Source of the DNA: Heliobacterium mobile
GTDB taxonomy: Bacteria > Bacillota > Desulfitobacteriia > Heliobacteriales > Heliobacteriaceae
Length of the DNA stretch: 64,000 nucleotides
NCBI RefSeq assembly: GCF_009720735.1
Contig: NZ_WNKU01000005.1
Coordinates: 62,001-126,000, forward strand
Direction: 5' to 3'
A program made the translations under genes and the position numbers. Shown here piece after piece: positions 8,061 through 16,792 of the stretch. Positions within the stretch are counted from its first letter, which is position 1. Each line of letters opens with the position of its first letter. Below the pieces are notes generated by a model, which did no database searches, was not told the DNA's origin, and saw only the letters and a program-made list of their open reading frames with translations.

Positions 8061-8847
8061 GGTGGCACCAGTGCATATGTACATACTTTTTGGGAGCCTT
8101 GTCCTCTCTGCCACCATCCTGATCATGTTGTGGGTACCCGTATTTATGTATAATCAGTCGATAGAGGAGTCCTTTTTTCTCGTCACGTATAAGTTAGGTA
8201 GCTTTTTGAGAGTATCTTTTCCAGAGCCGATAGGCACAGGATGGAGCCCATGGTTCCTCAGTGTTATCGTCTTCTTGCTTTTCATAGGTAGCGCCGTTGA
8301 GATAATTAGAGTGGTCTTTCGCAGATGGGAACGAAAAAAAGGAGCACCTCCAAAAGACACTCTGGTCATAGTCGAAGAGGAACTTCCAGATATTCAAGAT
8401 AAAGGGATAGATTCAGACGAGGAAAGTCTGCCTTGTACAAGAGCAGATGATAGTTTCAATGTTCCCTTGGACGATTTGCATCGAACATTGCTTCATCGGA
8501 TGTCGGTGATTCGCTGTATCACCCAGGTGATGGACGAAGAATTTGGGTTTCGATCCGATATGGCCCTGTACACCCGGATGATACGGGAACAAATCGATCA
8601 GCAGCAACAATTATTGCGGGAGGTGTCCTGGCGCGGTCGGGGGACTCCCGCATTGCCATTTACAGATGCTAGTGAAAGAACGGAGACGCCTACGGAGGAG
8701 TGGGAGACTCATGAAGGGCAACTTGATGGTGATCACGCCGGAAGATCATATGCGTTGGGTTTTGTCGCGCGGATTGAGCCGCCTCGGTTATTCCGTTCTA
8801 CCAGCAGAGGGGGAAGAGGAAGCGGCGAGACAGTTGACTCAACATGA
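8017..8847 (+). CDS. Two-helix membrane protein with a kinase-dimerisation-like tail
   Basis: Up to 276 residues; an alternative start lies at 8032. Two membrane helices (about 22-45 and 77-99) flank a short outside loop. After an acidic linker, residues about 145-200 (DDLHRTLLHRMSVIRCITQV, then MIREQIDQQQQLLREVSW) show the two-helix rhythm of a histidine-kinase DHp domain with a histidine where the H-box would be, but no ATP-binding domain follows. The last 46 residues overlap the next gene in another frame and look like an accidental extension. This could be a phosphorelay or scaffold partner of the following regulator; that is inference. Confidence 0.6.
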   Translation: MNSVTMTKKTPPSPEVAPVHMYILFGSLVLSATILIMLWVPVFMYNQSIEESFFLVTYKLGSFLRVSFPEPIGTGWSPWFLSVIVFLLFIGSAVEIIRVVFRRWERKKGAPPKDTLVIVEEELPDIQDKGIDSDEESLPCTRADDSFNVPLDDLHRTLLHRMSVIRCITQVMDEEFGFRSDMALYTRMIREQIDQQQQLLREVSWRGRGTPALPFTDASERTETPTEEWETHEGQLDGDHAGRSYALGFVARIEPPRLFRSTSRGGRGSGETVDST

Positions 8848-10372
8848 AGTTTCTTTGGCCGTCGTTGATATCGACGGCCCCGGAGCGGAAGGACTGCCTT
8901 TGCTACGAAGTCTGCAACAAGTGAAACCGCATCTGCCGCTCCTCGTGTTGACGGGAGACAGCTCTCCCCAGACAGCCTTGGCGGCTCTGCGCATGGGCGC
9001 TGTCGATTACCTGCAAAAACCTTTTGATTTGGACGAACTGCGCATCACTGTGGAAAAAGCCTTAGAATACGAGAGAGTCAACCGAGAAGTGGAGTTCCTT
9101 CGGCTAGAAACGGCCCTTCGACAGGGAGATTTCCACCTCATCGGCTCAAGTCCAGCCATGCGTTCCGTTCGGGAGATCGTCGCTCAGGTGGCTGATTCGA
9201 AGGCGACTGTTCTCGTACAGGGAGAATCGGGGGTCGGAAAGGAAGTGGTCGCTCGGGCACTGCACCATTTCAGCCGTCGTCGTGAAAAACCCTTTTTGCT
9301 TTTTCCTTGTGCTTCGATTCCTGAAACGATGATAGAGACGGAGTTGTTTGGCTGGGAGAAAGGTTCAGAAGAAGAGGGAGCAAGAGTGGGCCGGCTTGAA
9401 CTGGCTCACGAAGGGACGATCTGTTTTCAGGATGTGACCCATTTATCGTTACAATTACAAAGGCGCATACTGCAAGTACTCGATGAGGGAGCTTTTTTAC
9501 GAGTTGGCGGAATAAAACCTGTCGCCATCGATGTGCGTGTCATCGTTTCGAGCGGTGACGATCTTTGGCAAGCGGTTCTGGCAGGAAGGTTTCGGGAAGA
9601 TCTCTACTACCGGCTAAAAGTCATCCCCATCAACCTTCCGCCTCTACGTCAGCGAAAAGAAGATATCCTTCCACTGGCCCGGCACTTTTTATCGCGCTAC
9701 GATCCCCGCGGACGGTTTCAGGGATTTACCGCCGATGCACTGGCTTACCTCGAGGCCTATCACTGGCCGGGTAACGTTCGAGAACTGGCCAATCTTATCG
9801 AACGGGCAGTCATTCTGTGCCAGTGCGATTGGATATCCGTGAAAGAACTCGCCCTACCCTCGGAGATTATCCTTCAAGGAAAACAGAAGCCCGAGAAAGA
9901 GGACGAGCGACCGCTGAGGCTCCCTGTGGAGAACCGGAGGAGATCAGATACAAAAAAACAAATGAGAATGGAGCAGACGGAGGATACATTCCATGGTCCC
10001 AGTCGGGTTCGAAGGCCAGAGCGCGGTGCAAGGACAAGTCAAGCAAGAGGGGGAGAACGGGCGGAACCTTCAACTAAACTATGCTCAGATAAAGTGGTGG
10101 AACCTGCCTCTCTTGGGGAGAAAAGTCCCGTCAAGGATAGGAGCAGCCGGCTGGAAGTGTTTACGATCAACGGCGAAGGCTTTACCATAACGATTCGAGG
10201 TCAAGTTTATCTGGACAACTTGGAAAAAAGGGTCCTCGAAGAGGTACTGCAGGCTTTCGATGGGGATCAGAGTGAAACAGGCCGTTTTCTGGGCTTGACC
10301 CGATCGTCCTTAGCTGCTCGCTTACAGAAGCATCACATCACAACCTCTATGAAAAAAAAAGGAAAGATCTAA
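8711..10372 (+). CDS. NtrC-type response regulator with degenerate AAA+ domain
   Basis: 553 residues from ATG at 8711 after GGAG; a start at 8666 would add sequence unlike a receiver. Residues 1-120 form a receiver with likely phospho-Asp 53 (VVDIDGPG), LTGD and QKPF. An AAA+ domain follows with Walker A GESGVGKE, ELFGWEKG and arginine-rich FREDLYYRLKVIPINLPPLRQR. The GAFTGA loop that contacts sigma-54 is replaced by GSEEEGA, and the Walker B LDE is FQD. A long polar linker leads to a Fis-type helix-turn-helix (DQSETGRFLGLTRSSLAARL). It therefore probably binds DNA without remodelling sigma-54. It overlaps the previous gene by 137 bases. Confidence 0.85.
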   Translation: MKGNLMVITPEDHMRWVLSRGLSRLGYSVLPAEGEEEAARQLTQHEVSLAVVDIDGPGAEGLPLLRSLQQVKPHLPLLVLTGDSSPQTALAALRMGAVDYLQKPFDLDELRITVEKALEYERVNREVEFLRLETALRQGDFHLIGSSPAMRSVREIVAQVADSKATVLVQGESGVGKEVVARALHHFSRRREKPFLLFPCASIPETMIETELFGWEKGSEEEGARVGRLELAHEGTICFQDVTHLSLQLQRRILQVLDEGAFLRVGGIKPVAIDVRVIVSSGDDLWQAVLAGRFREDLYYRLKVIPINLPPLRQRKEDILPLARHFLSRYDPRGRFQGFTADALAYLEAYHWPGNVRELANLIERAVILCQCDWISVKELALPSEIILQGKQKPEKEDERPLRLPVENRRRSDTKKQMRMEQTEDTFHGPSRVRRPERGARTSQARGGERAEPSTKLCSDKVVEPASLGEKSPVKDRSSRLEVFTINGEGFTITIRGQVYLDNLEKRVLEEVLQAFDGDQSETGRFLGLTRSSLAARLQKHHITTSMKKKGKI

Positions 10373-10920
10373 TCGCTCTCCCCGGCAGGTATAAGCCGGG
10401 GTACATCATTCATGACAATACCGTAGTCGGTTGCTTCTGCTAAGGCTTTTTCTTCCGTCTGTACCCGTATCCGCAGCAAGAAGAGATTGATGAGAGAAAC
10501 TATCACTGCAGTTCCATAAGCACCGAAGATTAAGGGAATGGCGAGCAACTCGATGATGACCACAAGGTAGTTGGGGTGCCTCAGAAAACGATAGGGTCCA
10601 CGAACCACCACAGGAGCATCGGGTAGGATGATGATACGGGTGTTCCAAAAGCGGCCCAAACTGGAAATAGACCAGTACCGCAGGATCTGTGCCAGCGTAA
10701 AAGCAACGGCTGGGAAAAACCACCAGGTGGGAGGGGAGCTCCGACCGCCTTCCGCGATCAAGCTGACAAAAAAGAATCCGTGAAGGATGACGATATACTT
10801 GTAATGCTCTCGGCCTCGCTCATATCCGCCTTGTTGAAACATCCAGGCGGCGTTTTTTTGGGCAATCATCAGTTCTACCCATCGCTGTACCAAAAGGGTA
10901 CCGGCAAACCATAGCAACAT
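10369..10920 (-). CDS. Isoprenylcysteine carboxyl methyltransferase-family protein (BpsB/YpbQ-like)
   Basis: 183 residues with four to five membrane helices and the ICMT-family C-terminal signature RGPYRFLRHPNYLVVIIELL (about 113-132) plus EEKALAEATDYGIVMNDVPR. In Bacillus the homologue next to a type III PKS O-methylates alkylpyrones. Here it starts 26 bases after the PKS stop with GAGGAGG before its ATG, so the two are co-transcribed. Methylation of the PKS product is the likely role, from context. Confidence 0.85.
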   Translation of the reverse strand: MLLWFAGTLLVQRWVELMIAQKNAAWMFQQGGYERGREHYKYIVILHGFFFVSLIAEGGRSSPPTWWFFPAVAFTLAQILRYWSISSLGRFWNTRIIILPDAPVVVRGPYRFLRHPNYLVVIIELLAIPLIFGAYGTAVIVSLINLFLLRIRVQTEEKALAEATDYGIVMNDVPRLIPAGESD

Positions 10921-10945
10921 GCCGCCCGCCTCCTCAGGAGATCGC

Positions 10946-12025
10946 TCACCACTGCAATAGAACTAATTCGGAGGAAAAGCCGGGGCCCAAGGCTGTCATC
11001 AAACCATATTCCCCTTCGCTGACTTCGTCGGCGATTGTTTTTTCTAACACAAAAAGAACCGTTGCCGATGACATGTTGCCATAGTTGCGGAGAACTTCCC
11101 GGGCATGATAGGTCAGTTCGCTTTTAATGCCTAAGGATTCTTCATAGGCCTGAATGACTTTCATCCCGCCAGGATGAGGGATAAGGCGCGTGATGTCATT
11201 TCGTGTCAACTGTTGCGAGGCTAAAAAGCCGTCGACGGCATCGGGGATCCACTTTTGAACAAATGAGGGGATATCTCGAGAAAAGATGACTTTCAGTCCA
11301 TCGTCGGTCAGTTCCCAACCCATGATATCGACCGTGTCCGGCCAAAGGGTGCTTTGTGAAGCGATCAGGCGGGGTACGCCGAACCCCGTTGCTCCTTGAG
11401 GGCGACGCAAAGAAGTATCTCCGTCGACCGTAAGCAAAAGAGCGGCCGCTCCGTCCCCAAAGAGGGATGTGGCGATGAGGTTGCTTTTCGATAAGTCGCC
11501 CCCTAAAAAGGTGAGACCGCATAATTCTACTGAAACGACCAAGACAAGACTGCCTGGATAGGCGCGAGCGAGTTCGGCACCCCTGGCTATACCGGCGGTG
11601 CCACCGGCGCAGCCTAAACCCCAAAGGGGAAGGCGGCGAATCGACGGTTTCATTTCCAAGATATTCGCGATGTGAGCGTCGATGGAGGGGGTCGATAGAC
11701 CCGTTGTCGACACAAAAAGAATACAGTCGATGTCCTGGGGAGCGACATTCGCTTTTTGAAGGCACTTCTTGACTGCTTCTACGGAAAGAGAGAGGGCGTT
11801 CTCCACATAGAGACGGTTCTTTTCAGCGAAGCTGTGGCTAGTCTCATACCATTCCATGGGAACACAGAAGTGGCGAGTATCGATGTTGGCATGTTCGAAA
11901 ACCGGTAAAAGTCGATCGATATCACGAAAGGCCGAAGCAAACCGCTTGCGTACAACCTGACGGACTTCATTCTGGCGAAAGACGTACTGGGGAACGGCGG
12001 TACCCACGGAAAGAATACGCGCCAT
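10946..12025 (-). CDS. Type III polyketide synthase (alkylpyrone synthase-like)
   Basis: 359 residues, normal length for the chalcone/stilbene synthase superfamily. The catalytic triad is visible: Cys139 in GLGCAGGTAG, His284 in LIPHPGG and Asn317 in NYGNMSSATV. The C-terminal GPGFSSEL loop is present. Such bacterial enzymes condense a long acyl-CoA with malonyl-CoA to give triketide or tetraketide alkylpyrones or resorcinols in the cytosol. Paired with the following methyltransferase gene, the set matches bpsA-bpsB of Bacillus. ATG start with GGAGG upstream. Confidence 0.92.
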   Translation of the reverse strand: MARILSVGTAVPQYVFRQNEVRQVVRKRFASAFRDIDRLLPVFEHANIDTRHFCVPMEWYETSHSFAEKNRLYVENALSLSVEAVKKCLQKANVAPQDIDCILFVSTTGLSTPSIDAHIANILEMKPSIRRLPLWGLGCAGGTAGIARGAELARAYPGSLVLVVSVELCGLTFLGGDLSKSNLIATSLFGDGAAALLLTVDGDTSLRRPQGATGFGVPRLIASQSTLWPDTVDIMGWELTDDGLKVIFSRDIPSFVQKWIPDAVDGFLASQQLTRNDITRLIPHPGGMKVIQAYEESLGIKSELTYHAREVLRNYGNMSSATVLFVLEKTIADEVSEGEYGLMTALGPGFSSELVLLQW

Positions 12026-12102
12026 GATTACCTCCTAAGCGTCTAAACGTTTCTATATGTAGTTTGCAGGTTATCCTTCGCAGCTATGGCTGGAAAAATA
12101 AT

Positions 12103-12134
12103 AAAAGACCGGAGGTAAACACCTCTGGTCTTTT
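12103..12134. terminator. Terminator of rnpB
   Basis: A 14-base stem (AAAAGACCGGAGGT with ACCTCTGGTCTTTT, one G-T pair) and loop AAAC. T runs exist on both strands; it lies directly after the RNase P RNA on the - strand. Confidence 0.9.
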
Positions 12135-12138
12135 ATAC

Positions 12139-12520
12139 AAAAAAGAGTATGGCTGTAATCGAGATTCTGTCCCCGGCTGTCGCCGATGGATAGTCATTTG
12201 TCTAAGGAAGTTGCGCCTTACGGCCTGGCTTCCTTCCCGCCGAAGCGAGTGCCCCTACCCGCGGCTCAAGGCCGCCTATTTGGGTTGCACGCTAGTGGAG
12301 TTTACCCTTGCACTTCTCCGTCGCCGGAGAACATTGTTTCTGTGGCACTTTAGAGCTACTGGCATCTTCCGAAGAAGACACGTTTGCCGTCGTCAGGTCG
12401 CCCTGCCCTGGCTTGCACCAGGCACCATACTCCAGTTCCGCCAAAGCAGCCCTGGGCGTGTCTCGAATTTCCTCGACCCCTGCTGCGCAGAGACCGCGAC
12501 TATCCACCATACTCTTTTTC
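12139..12520 (-). ncRNA. rnpB: RNase P RNA, bacterial type A
   Basis: About 380 bases on the - strand with the universally conserved blocks in order: GAGGAAATTCGAGACAC in place of the usual GAGGAAAGTCC region, AAAGTGCCACAGAAACA, AGGGTAAACTCCAC, GCAACCCAAAT and the 3' GACAGAAT block. P1 is formed by AAAAAGAGTATGG at the 5' end and CCATACTCTTTTT at the 3' end, which fixes both ends well. This is the ribozyme that removes 5' leaders of precursor tRNAs. It is flanked by a matching promoter and terminator, so it is an independent unit. Confidence 0.95.
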
Positions 12521-12526
12521 TGTTCT

Positions 12527-12555
12527 ATTGTAGCCGCTGACGAATCAGCGCTCAA
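12527..12555 (-). promoter_or_regulatory. Proximal promoter of rnpB
   Basis: TTGAGC and TACAAT are separated by 17 bases on the - strand and place the start a few bases before P1. The spacer contains a perfect dyad CGCTGA-TTCG-TCAGCG. A second promoter (TTGTCT, 17 bases, TATACT) sits just upstream at 12558-12586. Confidence 0.75.
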
Positions 12556-12629
12556 TAAGTATAGGGGATTGAGAGAAAAAAGACAAGTGGTGCATATTGG
12601 AAAGCGACATCGGAAAGTATCGGTATGCA

Positions 12630-13907
12630 TCAACTGCTTCGCAGTACAAAGGTGACAATTTCCGATGGACAACCGAGCCGGAAGGGCATCCAATGGCCCA
12701 AGCCGCTGTTGACGAAAAGTTTATGCTCATCGTCACCGTACCAACCACGCATATACTCCATGGCCCAGGGAAAGAGAGAACGGTCACCGATCCCCACCTG
12801 TCCGCCGTGAGTATGGCCCGATAAAGTCAGCGCCACACCGGATTTTTTGGCTTCGTCAAAGCCATCGGGGTGGTGTGAAAGCAATATTTTCGGCACATCC
12901 TGAGGCGCCTGAGACAAAGCTTGGCCTAAGAGTCGCTCCCGGGTGGCCGGGCGGGATTCACCTGCTTTGGCGAAGGGATAATCGACACCAAGAAGGCACA
13001 AATCCCCATCGTTGATCGCAGCCGACTGGTTATAGAGATGACGAATGGTACTCTTCTGAAAGGCCGCAAGGACCTGATCAAGGTCACGGAAGTGTTCATG
13101 GTTTCCGAGACAATAAAAGCTGCCTAGGGGAGGAGATAAGCGTTCCGTTTTTTCAATGGCAGGTCTCAGTAATTCTAGATTATCGACAAAGTCACCAGTA
13201 ATCGTGAGGATATCGGGCTTTTGCATTTGAATCATGCCGAGAGCATCGTCCAAGCGGTCTAAGGGGAAAAAGGTGCCCAAGTGAATATCAGAGACTTGAG
13301 TGATGCGAAGCCCATCCAGATTTTTAGAGAGTCCCGGAATAGTCACCGGAAATACACGGGTGATGATCCGCCGATCCCCCAAGAAGACACCGTCCAGGGA
13401 TGTCGTCAAGGCGATGAAAGGAACGGCTGTGATCGTCCCTTGCAGCAGTTCACGGCGAGTGAATTTTTCCGGTTTGTGCACTTGCGGAACGGGACTGAGC
13501 GGTGAAGCTTCTCTCGGACCTGCTGGAGATCGGGAGTCATCGAACGAAGCTTCTCTGACAGGAGAAGCTTTCTTATGCAAGCCTTCCTGTTCCAGGCTGC
13601 GCTGGATTCGACTGAGTAGAAAGACCAAGGGAACGGCGAGCAAAAAGATGATCTGTGCCATGATCCAAGCAAAGGCCGGGTAATAAAGCCACCGCAGCCA
13701 GGCGTCTTGGGTCTGAAAACCGGTAGCTATGCTGTAGAGAGGCGGAAAAAGCGATGAGAAAGCGAGTATCCAAAAAAGAGTACGGCGCCAACCGGGGCGA
13801 AAAAAGGGCAACCAACGTACCAGAGCCATGTACGAAAGATAATTGACGGCGAGAAAAACGACGATGGGCAACAACCGCATCATGGAGAACAAGGGTGTAT
13901 GGGGCAA
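12630..13907 (-). CDS. Membrane-anchored calcineurin-like metallophosphoesterase
   Basis: 425 residues from a TTG start with GGAGGAGG upstream. Three membrane helices occupy about residues 8-100, followed by a polar linker and the phosphoesterase domain with all metal motifs: SDIHLG, GDFVD, LGNHEH, LLSHHP and LSGHTHGGQ. The short hydrophobic TITAVPFIALTTSL after RRELLQG resembles a relic of a twin-arginine anchor in the YkuE family. YkuE-type enzymes act at the membrane surface; substrate unknown. It is transcribed toward rnpB. Confidence 0.88.
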   Translation of the reverse strand: MPHTPLFSMMRLLPIVVFLAVNYLSYMALVRWLPFFRPGWRRTLFWILAFSSLFPPLYSIATGFQTQDAWLRWLYYPAFAWIMAQIIFLLAVPLVFLLSRIQRSLEQEGLHKKASPVREASFDDSRSPAGPREASPLSPVPQVHKPEKFTRRELLQGTITAVPFIALTTSLDGVFLGDRRIITRVFPVTIPGLSKNLDGLRITQVSDIHLGTFFPLDRLDDALGMIQMQKPDILTITGDFVDNLELLRPAIEKTERLSPPLGSFYCLGNHEHFRDLDQVLAAFQKSTIRHLYNQSAAINDGDLCLLGVDYPFAKAGESRPATRERLLGQALSQAPQDVPKILLSHHPDGFDEAKKSGVALTLSGHTHGGQVGIGDRSLFPWAMEYMRGWYGDDEHKLFVNSGLGHWMPFRLGCPSEIVTFVLRSS

Positions 13908-14019
13908 AACGAAGTTCCTCCTCCCGCCGGATGTCCATTAGTATTTATCTAAATCATATCGTGAACGTATTCGAAATTCAACTAAACCGACGTACAGACA
14001 GGGACATCGGCCCAGAGGG

Positions 14020-14727
14020 TTACAGATGATGTTGGTCCAGTATCCGCCGGAGTTCACCAAGCGTTTTTACCGGCCGAAGCTCCTGCAGTCGCTGGAGCAG
14101 CGCTACAAACAGGTGCGCTGTCATGCGTGCATCGCCGAAGGCGGTATGGCGGGGAAGAGGGGGGATTCGGTAGGCTGGAACTAGTTGATCGAGGCTGTGG
14201 TCGGCCCGAAACGGTTCGATCACCTGAGAAAGAGTGATCGTATCCACCGTCGGGTGGTAGATTTTCGTGCGAGCTTTTTTTAGGTACTTGTTCAAAAAGC
14301 CGACATCAAAACCGACGCGATGGGCCACCAGGACGGAGCCGTCGATGAAGTCGAGAAAATCATCGAGGATTGGATAGATGGTGGGTTGATCGTAAAGCAT
14401 CTCTTCCCGGATGCCGGTCAACTCTTGGGCGATAGCGGGAACTTCCCGGCAGGGATTGACGAGCCGGTCAAAGACAGGCAGGTCCTGAATGATTCCGTTT
14501 TCCACGACGACGGCGGCGATGGCGATCACATCATCATCAGGCACGCTCAGGCCTGTCGTTTCCGTATCGAAGACGACAAAAGGGATATTGCGAAGAAGTT
14601 CAAAGGGACTGATCCGTCCCTTGTTTTGTCTGCACTTCTCGACGAGAGAACCGGCGAGAGTTGACTCGATCTCCTGCTCTTTAGACGATCTCCATCCCAA
14701 AAGGCTGCGAAATGTCCGAATGACCAC
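14020..14727 (-). CDS. DnaQ-like 3'-5' exonuclease
   Basis: 235 residues from a GTG start after GGAGGTG. The DEDDh set is visible: FVVFDTETTGLS (D and E near 53-55), VAHRVGFDVGFLNKYL (D) and RHTAFGDARMTAHLF (H and D). The protein lacks polymerase or helicase extensions and so belongs to the stand-alone epsilon-like group. It lies 31 bases after the cNMP/CBS/DUF294 gene; the same pairing recurs in many bacteria and suggests a shared, still unclear role. Confidence 0.9.
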   Translation of the reverse strand: MVIRTFRSLLGWRSSKEQEIESTLAGSLVEKCRQNKGRISPFELLRNIPFVVFDTETTGLSVPDDDVIAIAAVVVENGIIQDLPVFDRLVNPCREVPAIAQELTGIREEMLYDQPTIYPILDDFLDFIDGSVLVAHRVGFDVGFLNKYLKKARTKIYHPTVDTITLSQVIEPFRADHSLDQLVPAYRIPPLPRHTAFGDARMTAHLFVALLQRLQELRPVKTLGELRRILDQHHL

Positions 14728-14758
14728 GGTACACCTCCGACCAGCGAATTTTTACATT

Positions 14759-16654
14759 CTACAGGTAACCATCCACACGAAAGGCTGAGCCGGTGAGACT
14801 CTGGATGCGAATGACCCCCTGGATGGCTTCTTTTAAGATGGACTGGTCACGCTTCGACAGTCGGTAGGGATGGATATAGTTATCGGGAACCTGCTGTTGC
14901 CGAACTTTGCGTAAGTTTTCTTGAATGCGCAGATCCAGCAGCATTACGAAACTAAACCGGATCAGTTCAACATCATCAGCGTTAAAAATTCCCCGTTCCT
15001 CTAACTTACGCAATCGGGCGAGCGTGTTCGTCTCTTGGATATTTTCACGAAGGGCGAAGACACGGATGCAGTCGATCAGATGGACCATGAGACTGCGCTT
15101 GAGATCTATTTCATCCTTATGTTCACCGGATTTTTCCGTGACGAAAGGTTTAAAAAAGCCGAGGCTCACGTGATGACGCAAGTCGTCCTTGGCTAAGTGA
15201 TGCAGCCCCACAGGCAGGCGTCGGTAAGTAGCAAAGACGGCCTCATGAAGCTTTCCAGCGAGACCTTCGTCTCCAAAAACACAGCGAAAATCTAAAAAGA
15301 TCGTCAATTGGCGCACGTGGTCTGGTACCGATTCTTCGATCCAGGAACCGATCTGATGATGCCATTCCTTGAAAGAACGACACCATTTGGGATTTAGGGC
15401 CATCACATTTCCTGGACAGCGGGTAAACCCGCAGGCTTCTAACCCTTGTGTGACCCGTTGGCCTAAGGACATGAAAAAATTTCGGGTCTTTTCCAACTGA
15501 CCCGGAGGCACATCGGCAAAGACGATGGCGTGATCCTGGTCTGTGCGCAAGGTTTGCTCTTTTCGACCGCCAGAACCCATCGTGAGCCAACAGTAGCTGG
15601 TCGGCGGAGTCAATCCTTGTTTCGCTAATTCCTCTAAAGAGAGTTGGATGATGCGAACAGTTAGGCGATCATAGAGTTCGCCGATGACTTCGGTGATTTC
15701 GGACGACCGCGCCCGCTCCGCCATCATCGCTGTCAGCAGCTTGTCGATGACAGCCGTCGAACGGACGAGGTCTGCGATGGAACGGCCATGCTCGATCCCG
15801 TCGACAATCGACAGTGCTCCAGTGTCACGATTGCGGATCAAATCGGTCAGTGCCACGATCCCGATGAGTTTACCTTCTTCCAGGATACCTACATAGCGTT
15901 CCTTCTCCCGGATCATGGTCAAGAGAACCTGATAATAATAGGATTCGGGTGGCAAAGTGACGAGTTGGCCGTTGACGGCGTTGCGCAGCGTAGGATAATT
16001 CTCTGGATCAGCCAAGGTTTTATAGACTAAGTCCCGCTCGGTGATGATACCTACCGGTTCATCATTTTCAGTGACGACGAGTGAACCGACCCGCTTCTCG
16101 GCCATGGCACGAGCAACTTCTGTAACAGTGGTATCGATGGAGATGGTATGTACAGGGGCGTTCATGAGATCGACTGCCCGTTTGCGAAAAGGACGGGAAT
16201 CCATCCCATAAGCTTCACCAGCCTGTTCAGCCACGATTTCATTGATCATGGCTCGAAAACGAGCAGCAAAAAGCCGCGAGAAGTAGGCGGAGAAGGCGGC
16301 ATGCTTTTCCCAGAGTTGGTGGAGCACATCAAAGGGAATCGTCAGGCAAGCCATATCTTCCACTACTTTTACGGTGGCAGGGTAGGTCTTTTCTACCAGG
16401 CACGTTTCTCCGAAGATCTCTCGACCTCGCCGCAGCCCGATGACCGACTCCTCGCCGGCATTGTTTTGAACGATAATCTCGGCTAGCCCATTGAGAGCCA
16501 GAAAGAGATGGGGGAAAGCTTTTTGCCCTTGGTAGAAGATCACCTGCCCACGGCGGAATTGAACGAGACTCATCGCAGCGTTCAGTTCTTGCAACGCCTC
16601 ATCGGGCAAACAGGTAAAGGGGTGGATAGTGCGCACTTCCTGTAAGTGGGTCAT
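14759..16654 (-). CDS. cNMP-binding, CBS and DUF294 nucleotidyltransferase-like signalling protein
   Basis: 631 residues. Order of domains: cyclic-nucleotide-binding fold at about 10-130 (QGQKAFPHLFLALNGLAEI, RRGREIFGETCLV), two CBS motifs at 160-285 (VARAMAEKRVGSLVVTENDEPVGIITERDL), the DUF294 nucleotidyltransferase core at 310-450 (MGSGGRKEQTLRTDQDHAIVF, with the GS and DxD pattern) and a helical DUF294 C-terminal domain. Soluble. Members of this family are thought to modify small-molecule or protein targets in response to nucleotides. Likely co-transcribed with the DnaQ-like exonuclease. ATG follows GGAGG. Confidence 0.9.
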   Translation of the reverse strand: MTHLQEVRTIHPFTCLPDEALQELNAAMSLVQFRRGQVIFYQGQKAFPHLFLALNGLAEIIVQNNAGEESVIGLRRGREIFGETCLVEKTYPATVKVVEDMACLTIPFDVLHQLWEKHAAFSAYFSRLFAARFRAMINEIVAEQAGEAYGMDSRPFRKRAVDLMNAPVHTISIDTTVTEVARAMAEKRVGSLVVTENDEPVGIITERDLVYKTLADPENYPTLRNAVNGQLVTLPPESYYYQVLLTMIREKERYVGILEEGKLIGIVALTDLIRNRDTGALSIVDGIEHGRSIADLVRSTAVIDKLLTAMMAERARSSEITEVIGELYDRLTVRIIQLSLEELAKQGLTPPTSYCWLTMGSGGRKEQTLRTDQDHAIVFADVPPGQLEKTRNFFMSLGQRVTQGLEACGFTRCPGNVMALNPKWCRSFKEWHHQIGSWIEESVPDHVRQLTIFLDFRCVFGDEGLAGKLHEAVFATYRRLPVGLHHLAKDDLRHHVSLGFFKPFVTEKSGEHKDEIDLKRSLMVHLIDCIRVFALRENIQETNTLARLRKLEERGIFNADDVELIRFSFVMLLDLRIQENLRKVRQQQVPDNYIHPYRLSKRDQSILKEAIQGVIRIQSLTGSAFRVDGYL

Positions 16655-16763
16655 GCTGTCAATCCTCCCAAAAAAAAGTATGTTTCGAACCCATTATAGC
16701 GAATCATAGAGGTCGAGCTCAATGTACTTTTTTTGAAAATTCAATAAATAATGGACCAGTAAA

Positions 16764-16786
16764 AGGCTGCCGGAAAGGGGCAGCCT
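16764..16786 (-). terminator. Terminator after the 58-residue gene
   Basis: AGGCTGCC and GGCAGCCT form an 8-base perfect stem; on the - strand TTTT follows. It sits seven bases past the stop of the small gene at 16793. Confidence 0.8.
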
Positions 16787-16792
16787 GAAAGA

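Noticed and set aside
12064-12655. Open frames of 115-158 codons in the RNase P RNA region
   Set aside because: They lie across rnpB, whose conserved blocks explain the sequence fully.
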